Source of the DNA: Metabacillus dongyingensis | GTDB taxonomy: Bacteria; Bacillota; Bacilli; Bacillales; Bacillaceae | DNA: 64,000 nucleotides | Reading direction: 5' to 3' | Assembly: GCF_019933155.2 (NCBI RefSeq) | Contig: NZ_CP082944.1 | Span: 3,288,001 to 3,352,000 of the forward strand | Part shown: one piece after another, positions 1-8,008 of the stretch | Layout: every line of letters starts with the position of its first letter | Position numbering within the stretch: the first letter of the stretch is position 1 | Notes under the pieces: generated by a model | What the model saw: the letters and a program-made list of their open reading frames with translations, nothing else | What the model was told of the DNA's origin: nothing | Database searches by the model: none | Program-made: the position numbers and the translations under genes

Positions 1-231
1 CAAGCAACAAAAAGGAAATTGCCGGTGTAAAAAAAAACATGCTGGACGATGCTGTCGATACACATGATTTCCTGCCCTTTTAAAGTATACAATGCTTGCA
101 GGACAGATCCGTTTTCATGATGATGGATGCTGTTTATCTTTCCTTCAAAAATAGATACATAATCATTCATCGCCTCTTCAGTTTTTCTGAAAACATAAGA
201 AACGGCATCACTTTTTGTTGATTCAGTCCAT
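1..231 (-). pseudogene. VOC (PhnB-like glyoxalase) family protein, 5' part, probably broken start
   Basis: An open minus-strand frame runs off the left edge. Its residues (TEEAMNDYVSIFEGKI, then LKGQEIMCID) match the N-terminal half of PhnB-like VOC proteins, in which an EEAMNFY stretch precedes a GQEFMCID strand. A good Shine-Dalgarno (AAGGAGAG) precedes an ATG at 229-231, but that ATG reads M-D-stop. The homologous frame is shifted by one base and has no usable start before an internal ATG. I read this as a one-base frameshift at codon 2-3, or a sequencing error. The 3' half lies outside the window. Family call moderate; pseudogene status tentative. Confidence 0.45.
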
Positions 232-240
232 TCTCTCCTT

Positions 241-282
241 AAATAGAAAGACCGCACCTCTATACTGTGCGGTCTTTCTATT
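241..282 (-). terminator. Hairpin terminator after ypwA
   Basis: A 17-bp perfect stem (AAATAGAAAGACCGCAC with its complement) and a short loop lie immediately after the ypwA stop codon. The T-rich part is short, and the distal arm abuts the Shine-Dalgarno of the VOC fragment, so some readthrough is possible. Confidence 0.75.
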
Positions 283-1800
283 TTATTTTGCAGCCTCTAA
301 TTGGTAAAGCTTTGCATATTTCGTTTCAAGATGCTCAATCAAATATTTGGCATTCAGGCCTTCACCTGTGACATCATGAAGGATTTCAAGCGGCTGTTTC
401 ATTTTTCCATATTGATGGATGTTTTCAGTAAGCCAGTTTTTAATCGTGCCGAATTCTCCATTTTCAACAAGCTCATCAAAATTTGGAAGGTCTTTCAGCA
501 TTGCATTTTTAAACTGCGCTGCATACATATATCCCAATGCATATGAAGGGAAATAGCCGAACATCCCGCCAGACCAGTGCACATCCTGAAGAACGCCTTC
601 TCCGTCATTTGATGGTGTTACCCCTAAGTATTCCTCATATTTCTCATTCCAAATACGCGGAAGATCTTCAACTTCAATCTCGTCGTTAAATAAACCTTTT
701 TCAATTTCATAACGGATCATGATATGAAGCGGATATGTCAACTCATCTGCTTCAATTCGAATAAGTGAAGGCTTAGATTCGTTTACGCCTCTATAAAAAT
801 CCTCTAAAGAGACATCATCAAATTGACCTCCGGCATGCTGTTTCAAAGAATCATAGTAGCGATTCCAGAAGCCTGGATTTTTCCCTATGAATTTTTCATA
901 GAAGAGTGACTGTGATTCATGAATTCCCATTGAAGTTCCGTCACACAGCAGCGTACCTTCAAGCTCTTCAGAAATATTCTGCTCATATAAGGCGTGCCCG
1001 CACTCATGAATGGTGCCAAATAACGCTGTGCGGAAATCCTTCTCTGCATACTTCGTTGTGACCCTTACGTCCCCGCGGTTTAAGCTGATTGCAAATGGAT
1101 GCACCGTTTCATCCAAACGGCCTGCTTCAAAATCATAGCCAAGCTCTTTTAAGAAAAATTCAGAGATTTGACGCTGTTTTTCTTTTGAGATCGGCTCATA
1201 TAAAAAACCCGTTTCAGGCTGATTAGGAGATTCTGTAATACTCTTTACGAGCGGAACAATGCGTTCCCTGAGCTCACCAAATACACGGTCAAGCACTTCC
1301 ACCGTTACACCAGGCTCATATTGATCCAAAAAAGTATCATATTTGTTTTCTTTATATCCCCAGTACTCAAGAAACTTTTTGTTTGTTTCAACAAGTTTCT
1401 TTAAATATGGTGCAAACAAGCTGAAGTCTGATTTATCTTTTGCTTCCTCCCATACGGATTCTGCTTTTGATTTAAGAATGACGTATTCCTTAAATTCATC
1501 CTGTGGAATCACTTTGCTTAGCTTGTATTCTTTCTCGCACTCCAGCGCTGCTTTATACGCAATTTCTGAAACTTCATCTTTCGCCTGTAAAACCTGATCA
1601 ATATATGATCTCATCTGATCAGACGTCGCCATTTGAAAAACTTCTGTAGACAGGACACCAATTGCCTGAGACCGCTGCTCAACAGCTTTCTTAGGCGCCC
1701 CTGTTCTAAGATCCCAGAACATGAGAGAAATTGCTTCATTATAGCTTTTCATTTTTTGAAGGTACTCTAAAAATTCTTTTTCAACGGATTGAATGGACAT
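283..1800 (-). CDS. ypwA: Carboxypeptidase, M32 (Taq) family
   Basis: Zinc metallocarboxypeptidase that removes C-terminal residues from peptides in the cytoplasm. The zinc motif HECGH (in TIHECGHALYEQ) is intact, and length (505 residues) and order match YpwA of B. subtilis. The ATG at 1800 is preferred over the in-frame GTG three codons upstream, because that GTG lies inside the Shine-Dalgarno AAGGGGTGAG. It is flanked by ypvA upstream, as in B. subtilis, with about 340 bp between. Ends in a strong hairpin. Physiological substrate is unknown; confidence in the family is high. Confidence 0.95.
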   Translation of the reverse strand: MSIQSVEKEFLEYLQKMKSYNEAISLMFWDLRTGAPKKAVEQRSQAIGVLSTEVFQMATSDQMRSYIDQVLQAKDEVSEIAYKAALECEKEYKLSKVIPQDEFKEYVILKSKAESVWEEAKDKSDFSLFAPYLKKLVETNKKFLEYWGYKENKYDTFLDQYEPGVTVEVLDRVFGELRERIVPLVKSITESPNQPETGFLYEPISKEKQRQISEFFLKELGYDFEAGRLDETVHPFAISLNRGDVRVTTKYAEKDFRTALFGTIHECGHALYEQNISEELEGTLLCDGTSMGIHESQSLFYEKFIGKNPGFWNRYYDSLKQHAGGQFDDVSLEDFYRGVNESKPSLIRIEADELTYPLHIMIRYEIEKGLFNDEIEVEDLPRIWNEKYEEYLGVTPSNDGEGVLQDVHWSGGMFGYFPSYALGYMYAAQFKNAMLKDLPNFDELVENGEFGTIKNWLTENIHQYGKMKQPLEILHDVTGEGLNAKYLIEHLETKYAKLYQLEAAK

Positions 1801-1919
1801 ACTGCTCACCCCTTGATTTTTTATGTAAATAAATAGTAATAATTTTCTAACATTTTCAGATTAAATGATAGGAAAGGTTTTTGTCAATCATTTTTATCGA
1901 CTGGTTAGTCTGTTTTAAG

Positions 1920-1947
1920 AAAAGCGGAACCGACTGTTCAGACCCGA
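1920..1947 (+). repeat. Truncated copy of the dispersed AAAAGCGGAA repeat
   Basis: The 28 bases starting AAAAGCGGAACCGACTG align with the first 28 bases of the full repeats at 16050 and 22898 (AAAAGCGGAA, then CG, then TTCAG or TTTAG, then CCGA). The rest of the element is missing. The remainder of the 1801-2120 gap shows no convincing gene: a 71-residue plus-strand frame crossing this repeat has no ribosome binding site and no recognisable family. Confidence 0.55.
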
Positions 1948-2120
1948 AAGAAACCGAATTAGTTATTAAGCCAGGTTGCAAAATGAAGGGCATGAAGAAA
2001 TGGTATAATCGCTCCAGAATGACTGCCAAAATTCAAAGCGTCATTTACAAGGCGCGCACAAATATGGGGCAGCCGTCGGCATTATGCTTCGTATAACCTG
2101 TCATTATTAAAAATTCCATA

Positions 2121-2149
2121 AAAAAAAGCGAAGGATTCCCTTCGCTTTT
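2121..2149 (-). terminator. Intrinsic terminator of ypvA
   Basis: Stem GCGAAGG/CCTTCGC with a 4-base loop, followed on the minus strand by seven T. It begins at the ypvA stop codon. Confidence 0.9.
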
Positions 2150-4085
2150 AAACGATTTCAGGCTCAACCGGCAATACTGCTTTAACCTGATCCATTACTT
2201 TTACATCACGCTCGTTAGAAAGGTAAATCGAAATTTCCCCCTGATCAGTGCTGGTTCTGATCAATCGCCCGATGCCCTGCTTCAATCTTAGAATCATGTA
2301 TGGCATATCTACATCAGCAAATGGATTTGCCGTGCTGCCGCGTTTTGATTCAAAAACAGGATCTGTTGGAGGAAACGGGAGTGACCAAATGATTACATTA
2401 GACAGAGATGCACCTGGAATATCAAGACCTTCCCATAAATGCACAGCACATAAAATAGACGTTTCGTCATTTTGGAATTCAGATACAAGCTGGCTGATTT
2501 CCTGATCTCCTTCAAATAGGAATGAGTATTCAGTGTTCTGTTCACTTGTATATTGTTTAAAGACTTCGAGTTCGTTCATGGCACTGAACAAGATGAGTGC
2601 CCGGCCGCCGGTCTTTTTAACTTTTTCCAGAGTCTGAATACACTTCATTTTATTTAAATCTTGTGAAGCTGATAGATCATGAAGTTTTATTTTCATATTT
2701 TCTTCATAATCAAATGGCGACTCCACAGTGAGAGACAAGTAATCTTTAACTCCAAGACTCCCCGCAATGAAATCAAATGATTTATTGTTAGACAGAGTGG
2801 CAGAAGAGAAAACATATGGTTTTTTCTGTGAAAATACTTTTTCTCTCAGCACTTCTTCAACAGTCCGCGGCATAATAATCAGCGAAAAATCCTGCTCTCC
2901 GCTTTCTATCCAATGAATGGCGCCGCTTTGCTTATTAAAGAGAGAAATGGAGAACTCCATAGAATCCAAGTATTCTTCGACAATTTTAAGCTCATAAGAA
3001 TCAATGGTATACATTTCGCTTTCAAAAACGAGTGCTTCCCCGATTTCAGCAAGAAGCCTGTGCAGCTGAATGCCCTGCTTTTTTAAAGTATTATTCATCA
3101 TAATTTTTGAACGGTGCGAGCCTGGAACTTCTTCAGAGGCATCAAGCAGGCTGTCGAAAAACTCTTCATTTACTACAAGTGTATCTTCTACTAAGTGAGC
3201 GAATTCTTCCCGGATATCATTTTGAAGAAGTCTTTCCAGCAGAACAGCAAGTGTGCTGCTTTTCACTCTGTATGTTAAGGCTTTTTGCGCTGCATATTCT
3301 AAAAGATGGCCTTCGTCAAATACGACAGAGCTGTGCTCTGGAAGAAGCGGCAGCTGGCCTTCGCGCTTTCTGGAATCAAACGTCCAAATATGCTCCATAT
3401 AAAAATCATGGGAGCAGACAATCAGATCTGCAGCTTTTCTGTAATGATCGCGTGAAAGAGTTAAGCCGCAGCGATGTCTTTGATCGCATGACAGACAATC
3501 CTGAAACGAATCATAATTTACAGTGTTCCACTCTTCATCTGATAAATGAGGATATTCTTTCCGGTCACCATAATGGCTGAAAGATTGCATGCCGGCTTTT
3601 TCGTGCACAAACGACGGCAGGGATTCAAATAAATCCAGAAAAAGATCATCGCCAGTACGCTGAATCGTTTGATCCAGTTTCTTAAGACATAGATATTGAT
3701 CCTGTGACTTCCCTAAACGAACATCGATATTCAAGTCCAAATGCTTGCGAAGCTTTGCAATATCGCCTTCATTTTTAACAAGCTGTTCAATCAGTGTTTC
3801 ATCCGCACAAGCAATAATGGCTGGTTTTCCTGTGTATCTTGCATAGCTTATTGCATAAAGCAAATAAACAAGAGTTTTACCCGTACCTACTCCCGCTTCA
3901 GCAAACATGACGTTTTTTTCTCGGAACGCACGTTCAAGCTGAAACGCCATAAATATTTGTTCATCTCTAAGTTCAAAGCCTTTTTCAGGCAAAATATCAT
4001 AAAAAACATCGCCGATCCAGTTATTTAATCCTTCATAGAAGGTTTCATTCTTTGATACGGCAAAAGGCAGACGTGACGTCGGCAT
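2148..4085 (-). CDS. ypvA: XPD/DinG-like superfamily 2 DNA helicase YpvA
   Basis: A 645-residue ATP-dependent helicase of the DinG/XPD group. Walker A is AEAGVGTGKTL near residue 63, and the Walker B box reads DEGH (in VVFDEGHLLEYAA) rather than DEAH. Motif VI is QGIGRLIR near residue 608. Four cysteines fit the Fe-S cluster domain: one in QYLCLKK and three in DCLSCDQRHRCG. It lacks the N-terminal exonuclease of the longer DinG at 26672-29467, so the window carries two members of the group. The start is an ATG behind GGGGGATC. A sigma-A promoter is visible at 4124-4152. The cellular role in Bacillus is not established; repair or R-loop/G4 processing is inferred from the family. Confidence 0.92.
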   Translation of the reverse strand: MPTSRLPFAVSKNETFYEGLNNWIGDVFYDILPEKGFELRDEQIFMAFQLERAFREKNVMFAEAGVGTGKTLVYLLYAISYARYTGKPAIIACADETLIEQLVKNEGDIAKLRKHLDLNIDVRLGKSQDQYLCLKKLDQTIQRTGDDLFLDLFESLPSFVHEKAGMQSFSHYGDRKEYPHLSDEEWNTVNYDSFQDCLSCDQRHRCGLTLSRDHYRKAADLIVCSHDFYMEHIWTFDSRKREGQLPLLPEHSSVVFDEGHLLEYAAQKALTYRVKSSTLAVLLERLLQNDIREEFAHLVEDTLVVNEEFFDSLLDASEEVPGSHRSKIMMNNTLKKQGIQLHRLLAEIGEALVFESEMYTIDSYELKIVEEYLDSMEFSISLFNKQSGAIHWIESGEQDFSLIIMPRTVEEVLREKVFSQKKPYVFSSATLSNNKSFDFIAGSLGVKDYLSLTVESPFDYEENMKIKLHDLSASQDLNKMKCIQTLEKVKKTGGRALILFSAMNELEVFKQYTSEQNTEYSFLFEGDQEISQLVSEFQNDETSILCAVHLWEGLDIPGASLSNVIIWSLPFPPTDPVFESKRGSTANPFADVDMPYMILRLKQGIGRLIRTSTDQGEISIYLSNERDVKVMDQVKAVLPVEPEIV

Positions 4086-4123
4086 GTATCAGATCCCCCA
4101 CATTCTTTTATACTCGAAAGGAC

Positions 4124-4152
4124 ATTATTTCACTTAACGCACTCATAGTCAA
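4124..4152 (-). promoter_or_regulatory. Sigma-A promoter of ypvA
   Basis: TTGACT, 17-base spacer, AATAAT on the minus strand, about 40 bases before the ypvA start. Confidence 0.5.
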
Positions 4153-4220
4153 GATTTCATGCCTATGAATGAACGTAGAATTAGATTGGGTTTTTTATAG
4201 CGATGCTGCCTTTTCCCACT

Positions 4221-4256
4221 AAAAAAGATAGGCTTTCATCACGAGAAAGCCTATCT
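4221..4256 (-). terminator. Intrinsic terminator after the yptA-position gene
   Basis: 12-bp stem AGATAGGCTTTC/GAAAGCCTATCT with six T on the minus strand, one base past the stop codon. Confidence 0.9.
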
Positions 4257-4257
4257 C

Positions 4258-4449
4258 TTAACGGTCATAAAGTGTATCAATCAGTACCTTCTGATCAATA
4301 GCAGAGGCGTGGGCAACAGCTTTTAGAAAATCAGCGCGAGCATTGCTCAGCGATGCATGAGCTGCTGCGTCCTGACCATTTTCTATGAGCGACAGATAGG
4401 AAGACGACAGCGCCTTCGATATTAAGTTAAAGTCTTCGTTTACGTGCAA
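4258..4449 (-). CDS. yptA: Small conserved-position protein (YptA position)
   Basis: A 63-residue, probably cytosolic and helical protein of unknown function between ypvA and ypsC, exactly where B. subtilis has yptA, a gene of similar size. I chose a TTG start reading (M)HVNEDF, because GGGGAG lies 8 bases upstream. A longer frame from 4497 has no ribosome binding site. No TM segment or known motif is visible. The name rests on position and size only. It is followed by a strong terminator. Confidence 0.6.
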   Translation of the reverse strand: MHVNEDFNLISKALSSSYLSLIENGQDAAAHASLSNARADFLKAVAHASAIDQKVLIDTLYDR

Positions 4450-4509
4450 AAAAACCACTCCCCTGAATTTTATCAATACTGATTCTAGTGTATTCAAGGG
4501 AGGATCAAT

Positions 4510-5661
4510 CTATACCTGTTTCTTTTCACGCGGAGGGCGTTTCCCCCAGAATTGGTAATAATCTGTTTCGATAAATCCATTAAACAGTTTGCGTTTTTTT
4601 GTAGCCTGTCTTCCGTAAAATTGCTCAAATCCTTTATGGGAAGTCAGCATATAAACAGACCATGTATCATGAGGAGCCAGTGCCCGTCCTAATTCCTTAT
4701 ACATCTGTTCCACTTCTTCTTTTTCGCCGAGACGTTCACCGTATGGCGGATTGCCGACGATAACACCGTACTCTTTTCTGGTCGTGAAGTCGCTGACTTG
4801 CATTTGTTTAAACTGAATAATGCCTCCAAGGCCAGCTTCATCCGCGTTTTCTTCAGCTATGCGGATCATGCGGTGATCGATATCATGACCTGCTATGTCA
4901 AGAGGGACATCATAATTTGCCAAGTCCTCAGCTTCCACTCTTGCATTGTTCCAGTGCTGCTTATTAATCCAGTTCCATTGTTCAGATATAAATTCACGAT
5001 TAAAACCAGGAGCAATGTTCTGCCCAATTAAAGCTGCTTCAATAGGAATCGTGCCTGAACCGCAAAATAGATCCGCAAAAGGGCGGTCCGGTGTCCAGTT
5101 GGTCAGCATGACAAGCGCTGCTGCCAGTGTTTCTTTTAATGGAGCTCCACCCTGATCAAGCCTGAAGCCTCTTTTATGGAGTCCTGCGCCGCTTGTGTCA
5201 ATGGTCAGCGTGGCAACATCTTTTAAAAGGGCAATTTCCACTTTATAAAGCGGGCCGGATTCCTCGTACCAGTCAGACGCAATTTTATGATGGCTTTTCA
5301 GTTTTTCAACGATTGCCTTTTTCACAATCCGCTGACAGTCAGAGACACTGAACAGCTTTGATTTAACTGATTTCCCAGTGACAGGAAATTCAGCTTGTGC
5401 AGGAATAATATCTCCCCAGTTTAATGCTTTTGTTTTCTCAAAAAGCTCATCAAATGAATAGGCTTTGAATTCTCCTACTTTTAATTTGACGCGGTCTGCA
5501 GTGCGCAGCCACAAATTTACCCGAGGAATGTCTTTTGCTTCTGCCTGGAATGTAACCTTGCCGTTTTCTGTCGTGCATTCATAGCCAAGATCACGCACTT
5601 CTTTTGCAACCAAAGCTTCGAGGCCCATTGCTGCAGTAGCAATTAATGTGACTTTTTCCAT
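4510..5661 (-). CDS. ypsC: THUMP-domain 23S rRNA-type N2-guanine methyltransferase
   Basis: A 383-residue SAM-dependent RNA methyltransferase. The N-terminal 60-160 residues form the ferredoxin-like/THUMP RNA-binding part. The C-terminal Rossmann part carries FADLFCGSGTIPIEAAL (SAM loop) and the catalytic motif IVGNPPYGERLG. The family includes the N-terminal half of RlmL, which makes m2G2445 in 23S rRNA; that this protein modifies the same site is inference. It sits next to rnpB and gpsB as in B. subtilis. ATG start behind GAAGGTGA. Confidence 0.93.
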   Translation of the reverse strand: MEKVTLIATAAMGLEALVAKEVRDLGYECTTENGKVTFQAEAKDIPRVNLWLRTADRVKLKVGEFKAYSFDELFEKTKALNWGDIIPAQAEFPVTGKSVKSKLFSVSDCQRIVKKAIVEKLKSHHKIASDWYEESGPLYKVEIALLKDVATLTIDTSGAGLHKRGFRLDQGGAPLKETLAAALVMLTNWTPDRPFADLFCGSGTIPIEAALIGQNIAPGFNREFISEQWNWINKQHWNNARVEAEDLANYDVPLDIAGHDIDHRMIRIAEENADEAGLGGIIQFKQMQVSDFTTRKEYGVIVGNPPYGERLGEKEEVEQMYKELGRALAPHDTWSVYMLTSHKGFEQFYGRQATKKRKLFNGFIETDYYQFWGKRPPREKKQV

Positions 5662-5741
5662 GAAATCACCTTCTTTTCTGTATGATCGTACTGTTATCTC
5701 AAACTTCTGTATGCTTGATTAACCGAAATTTTATGTAAATG

Positions 5742-5768
5742 AAAAGCTCTCATCTAAGTGAAGAGAGC
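5742..5768 (-). terminator. Terminator of rnpB
   Basis: Stem GCTCTC/GAGAGC followed by TTTTC on the minus strand, just past the 3' end of RNase P RNA. Confidence 0.75.
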
Positions 5769-5789
5769 CTGTTTCGCATTTATAGTAAC

Positions 5790-6212
5790 CTGTAATAACG
5801 TTCTGTAAGCCATGTTTTGTCCCTTTGTACTGCAAACGGCCGGTATCACCTCGTACTCCGGTGGTAATCATCTATCTACAGAAGCGAATCGCTTCCGGCC
5901 TTCTCCTTGTTCAATTCCTAAGAGAAGGTGCCCCTACCTATATTTGGGTTTCTCGCTCGAGGGGTTTACCGCGTTCCACTCTTTCAGTTTCCCGAAAGAC
6001 TACGTCACTGTGGCACTTTCAAGGTATTAGAGCCATATCCCGGATGGGACTTAGGCTTGTTCCCTGCCGTCAGCCAAAATCTTTGGCTGCCCTAGCTTAT
6101 GACTTCGCTAGGCACGAACACTACGGGCATCTCAGCACCGTGCGAGCATGGACTTTCCTCTACAGCCCTAGAGACTGCAGCGATTACCTGAACGTTATTA
6201 TTTTTTAAGAGC
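5790..6212 (-). ncRNA. rnpB: RNase P RNA, Bacillus type (class B)
   Basis: Catalytic RNA that removes 5' leaders from pre-tRNA. On the minus strand the conserved core is unmistakable: GAGGAAAGTCCATGCTCGC, then GCACGGTGCTGAGATGCCCG, then GGTAAACCCCTCGAGCGAG, and ACAAAACATGGCTTACAG near the 3' end. P1 is formed by AATAACGTTC and GAACGTTATT. The 5' end is set from the -10 box at 6220-6225, and both ends are good to a few bases. Overlapping plus-strand open frames in this interval are artefacts of the RNA gene. Confidence 0.98.
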
Positions 6213-6219
6213 AAATATT

Positions 6220-6248
6220 AGTATAGTTAATTTAAGAGAGTATTGCAA
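6220..6248 (-). promoter_or_regulatory. Sigma-A promoter of rnpB
   Basis: TTGCAA, 17-base spacer, TATACT on the minus strand; the predicted start of transcription coincides with the expected rnpB 5' end. Confidence 0.8.
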
Positions 6249-6264
6249 GTGTAAATAAATGGAA

Positions 6265-6570
6265 TCAATCGTAAAGCTTGCTGCCAAAAACGTGTTTCTC
6301 TAAGTTAGATAAACGTTTCAGAATATCAAAATTCGTGGTATTTGTTTGTACTGGCTGAGCCTGTTTGCGATTAAAAGAATCTTCAAGCTGCTTTGTCAAA
6401 CGAAGGTTTTCCTGCTGCAGCTCCTCAATTTCCTGATGAAACGTTTCATAATCTTTAATCACTAAGTCTAAAAATTTATCAACATCTTCCTGCTTATAAC
6501 CGCGCATACCCTGTTTAAATTCTTTTTCTAAAATTTCTTTAGCCGTTAATTTAATTTTATCAGAAAGCAT
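6265..6570 (-). CDS. gpsB: Cell-division cycle protein GpsB
   Basis: A DivIVA-like coiled-coil protein that shuttles PBP1 (PonA) between septum and side wall. The 101 residues start [19 protein letters not shown], carry the membrane/PBP-binding N-terminal domain ([13 protein letters not shown]) and a central coiled coil (about 35-65), and end in the short C-terminal multimerisation helix [13 protein letters not shown]. The ATG at 6570 is used; the in-frame GTG three codons upstream is part of the Shine-Dalgarno GAGGTG. Its partner ponA is encoded in the same window. Confidence 0.97.
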   Translation of the reverse strand: MLSDKIKLTAKEILEKEFKQGMRGYKQEDVDKFLDLVIKDYETFHQEIEELQQENLRLTKQLEDSFNRKQAQPVQTNTTNFDILKRLSNLEKHVFGSKLYD

Positions 6571-6646
6571 CTCTTTCACCTCGTCACACTGAAATCATCT
6601 TTTCATATTTTTTCACATTTTAATTGCAATTGTCAATTTCTCTTCG

Positions 6647-7213
6647 CTAACTTGACCAAAATCCATCCGATTTACTCTGTTCTTCTTCTACAATCATTTG
6701 CAGATCTGAAAAAGAAATCATCATTATTGAATATTCGTTTGTTTCCGCCTTTTTTCTGGCCGTCTCCAGCAAAAATTTTGGAGAACCCTGATTTTCTTCA
6801 TCATAAACAAGAAGCAAACCTTGACTCTTTGAAACAAAAAACTCATTTTTTAAGCGAAACTGGTTTGGATTTTCATATTTTCGTTTTGTAATACTATCAA
6901 CGAAATCAGCTTGAGACAGAATGAATTCATAGTATTCTTTATTCTCGTCATTCCACTTCTCTTCCTGATCCAGAAAAGGTGTAAGCACACCCAGCTTTAA
7001 TTCATCATACTCCAACTGCAAATCAAAGACAACCTCTGCGGCCCATAGCTCAATACCAAGCTGTCCGCTTATCAATACCCATTCTAAGCCATCATCAATC
7101 AGCTGACGCAATGACTTTTCAATTGCCTTTTTAATATACCCTATGGAAGGATCATCTTTTTTAAATATGCCCAGCTCAAATGGCTTGTAGCCGGAAACTG
7201 TTACTACTTTCAT
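6647..7213 (-). CDS. ypsA: YpsA, SLOG/Rossmann-fold DUF1273 protein
   Basis: A 188-residue protein of the YpsA family (DUF1273, SLOG superfamily, nucleotide- or nucleotide-derived-ligand binding). It opens with [17 protein letters not shown] and carries the typical [14 protein letters not shown] glycine loop near residue 48. Work in B. subtilis and Staphylococcus links YpsA to cell division, which fits its position beside gpsB. Catalytic activity is unknown. ATG start behind GGGAGACGATACATAG. Confidence 0.9.
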   Translation of the reverse strand: MKVVTVSGYKPFELGIFKKDDPSIGYIKKAIEKSLRQLIDDGLEWVLISGQLGIELWAAEVVFDLQLEYDELKLGVLTPFLDQEEKWNDENKEYYEFILSQADFVDSITKRKYENPNQFRLKNEFFVSKSQGLLLVYDEENQGSPKFLLETARKKAETNEYSIMMISFSDLQMIVEEEQSKSDGFWSS

Positions 7214-7232
7214 CTATGTATCGTCTCCCTTC

Positions 7233-7271
7233 AAAAGAAGATAGGAGCTGATACCCTAGCATCAGCTCCTA
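7233..7271 (-). terminator. Terminator of cotD
   Basis: 11-bp stem TAGGAGCTGAT/ATCAGCTCCTA followed by TCTTCTTTT on the minus strand. Confidence 0.8.
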
Positions 7272-7281
7272 CTATCTGAGG

Positions 7282-7656
7282 TTAACGGCCGTAAGGACTA
7301 AATGGTGGTCTTGGACCGCCGCCGCAGTTAAATTGTTGGTTTGAAACTTGATTTGCCATAGATTGTGTTTGAGGGAAAAAATGTTTATGCTGGACCATTT
7401 GATGATTTACTACAGTAGTATGGGTTGGATGAATGTGCGGAACGACTGTTGTAGAAAATGTATGCTGAACACAGCATTTTGTCGGATGGACAATCGGCGG
7501 ACACATTTTAGTAGGTCCCATAGGTCCCATCATTGCTGGCGATACCATATTTGGTGCAGGCATATTTGGGCCCATTTGAGCTCCGCCCACTGCAGGCATA
7601 TTCGGTCCCATCATACTGGGTGATACCATATTTGGCATATTATTATTAGGCATCAT
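7282..7656 (-). CDS. cotD: Inner spore coat protein CotD, with extended N-terminus
   Basis: A spore coat structural protein of 124 residues. The C-terminal 75 residues match CotD (CPPIVHPTKCC, then VPHIHPTHTTVVNHQ, rich in His). The N-terminal 50 residues are a Met/Pro/Asn/Gly-rich extension with an internal duplication (NMVSPSMMGP and NMVSPAMMGP) that short CotD proteins lack. The start ATG-ATG is preceded by AAAGGAG. The promoter contains a sigma-K type -10 (7703-7711), consistent with mother-cell expression. Confidence 0.93.
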   Translation of the reverse strand: MMPNNNMPNMVSPSMMGPNMPAVGGAQMGPNMPAPNMVSPAMMGPMGPTKMCPPIVHPTKCCVQHTFSTTVVPHIHPTHTTVVNHQMVQHKHFFPQTQSMANQVSNQQFNCGGGPRPPFSPYGR

Positions 7657-7702
7657 ATTTGTTTTGACTCCTTTCCTTCATTTCTTATCTGTCTTACATT
7701 GA

Positions 7703-7711
7703 TAGTCTATG
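7703..7711 (-). promoter_or_regulatory. Sigma-K type -10 element before cotD
   Basis: CATAGACTA on the minus strand fits the sigma-K -10 consensus CATANNNTA, about 50 bases upstream of the cotD start. Confidence 0.55.
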
Positions 7712-7751
7712 AAGAAAAGTGTGTACATGTACTGATGCATTAACCTAATTT

Positions 7752-7847
7752 TTACAAGAAAGCGTAGAATGTGTCCTTGAAGTTTGAAAAGATAAAAACT
7801 GTTGCAAATAAAACGATGAAAAACAAGTAGAAAATACCTTTGTACAT
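7752..7847 (-). CDS. 31-residue single-pass membrane peptide
   Basis: The frame reads MYKGIFYLFFIVLFATVFIF followed by SNFKDTFYAFL: one hydrophobic helix with a short polar tail. It has a strong ribosome binding site (GGGGTGATCGGAAT before the ATG) and lies alone between mrfB and cotD on the same strand as both. Function unknown. The size and composition resemble small membrane peptides made during sporulation or stress, but I recognise no family. The remaining parts of 7657-8001 hold only the cotD promoter. Confidence 0.6.
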   Translation of the reverse strand: MYKGIFYLFFIVLFATVFIFSNFKDTFYAFL

Positions 7848-7971
7848 ATTCCGATCACCCCAGGCAGATAGTGTTTACAGTCCTTAATTTTACACACATC
7901 TACACCATTCTACAATTACCTATTTTATTCTTTGCAAAATTTCACAATATCGACAAATTCTCCGCGAAATA

Positions 7972-8008
7972 CCGCTGATTTTGCGCTTCCCCGGGGAATA
8001 ATCAGCGG
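7972..8008 (-). terminator. Hairpin at the end of mrfB
   Basis: CCGCTGAT/ATCAGCGG stem with an inner TTCCCCGGGGAA palindrome, overlapping the mrfB stop codon. The T-tract is weak. Confidence 0.5.

Noticed and set aside
1881..2096. 71-residue plus-strand open frame
   Set aside because: Crosses a repeat fragment, has no ribosome binding site and its translation resembles no family.
5812..6208. Plus-strand open frames of 72 and 127 residues
   Set aside because: They lie opposite RNase P RNA, which fully explains the sequence conservation there.
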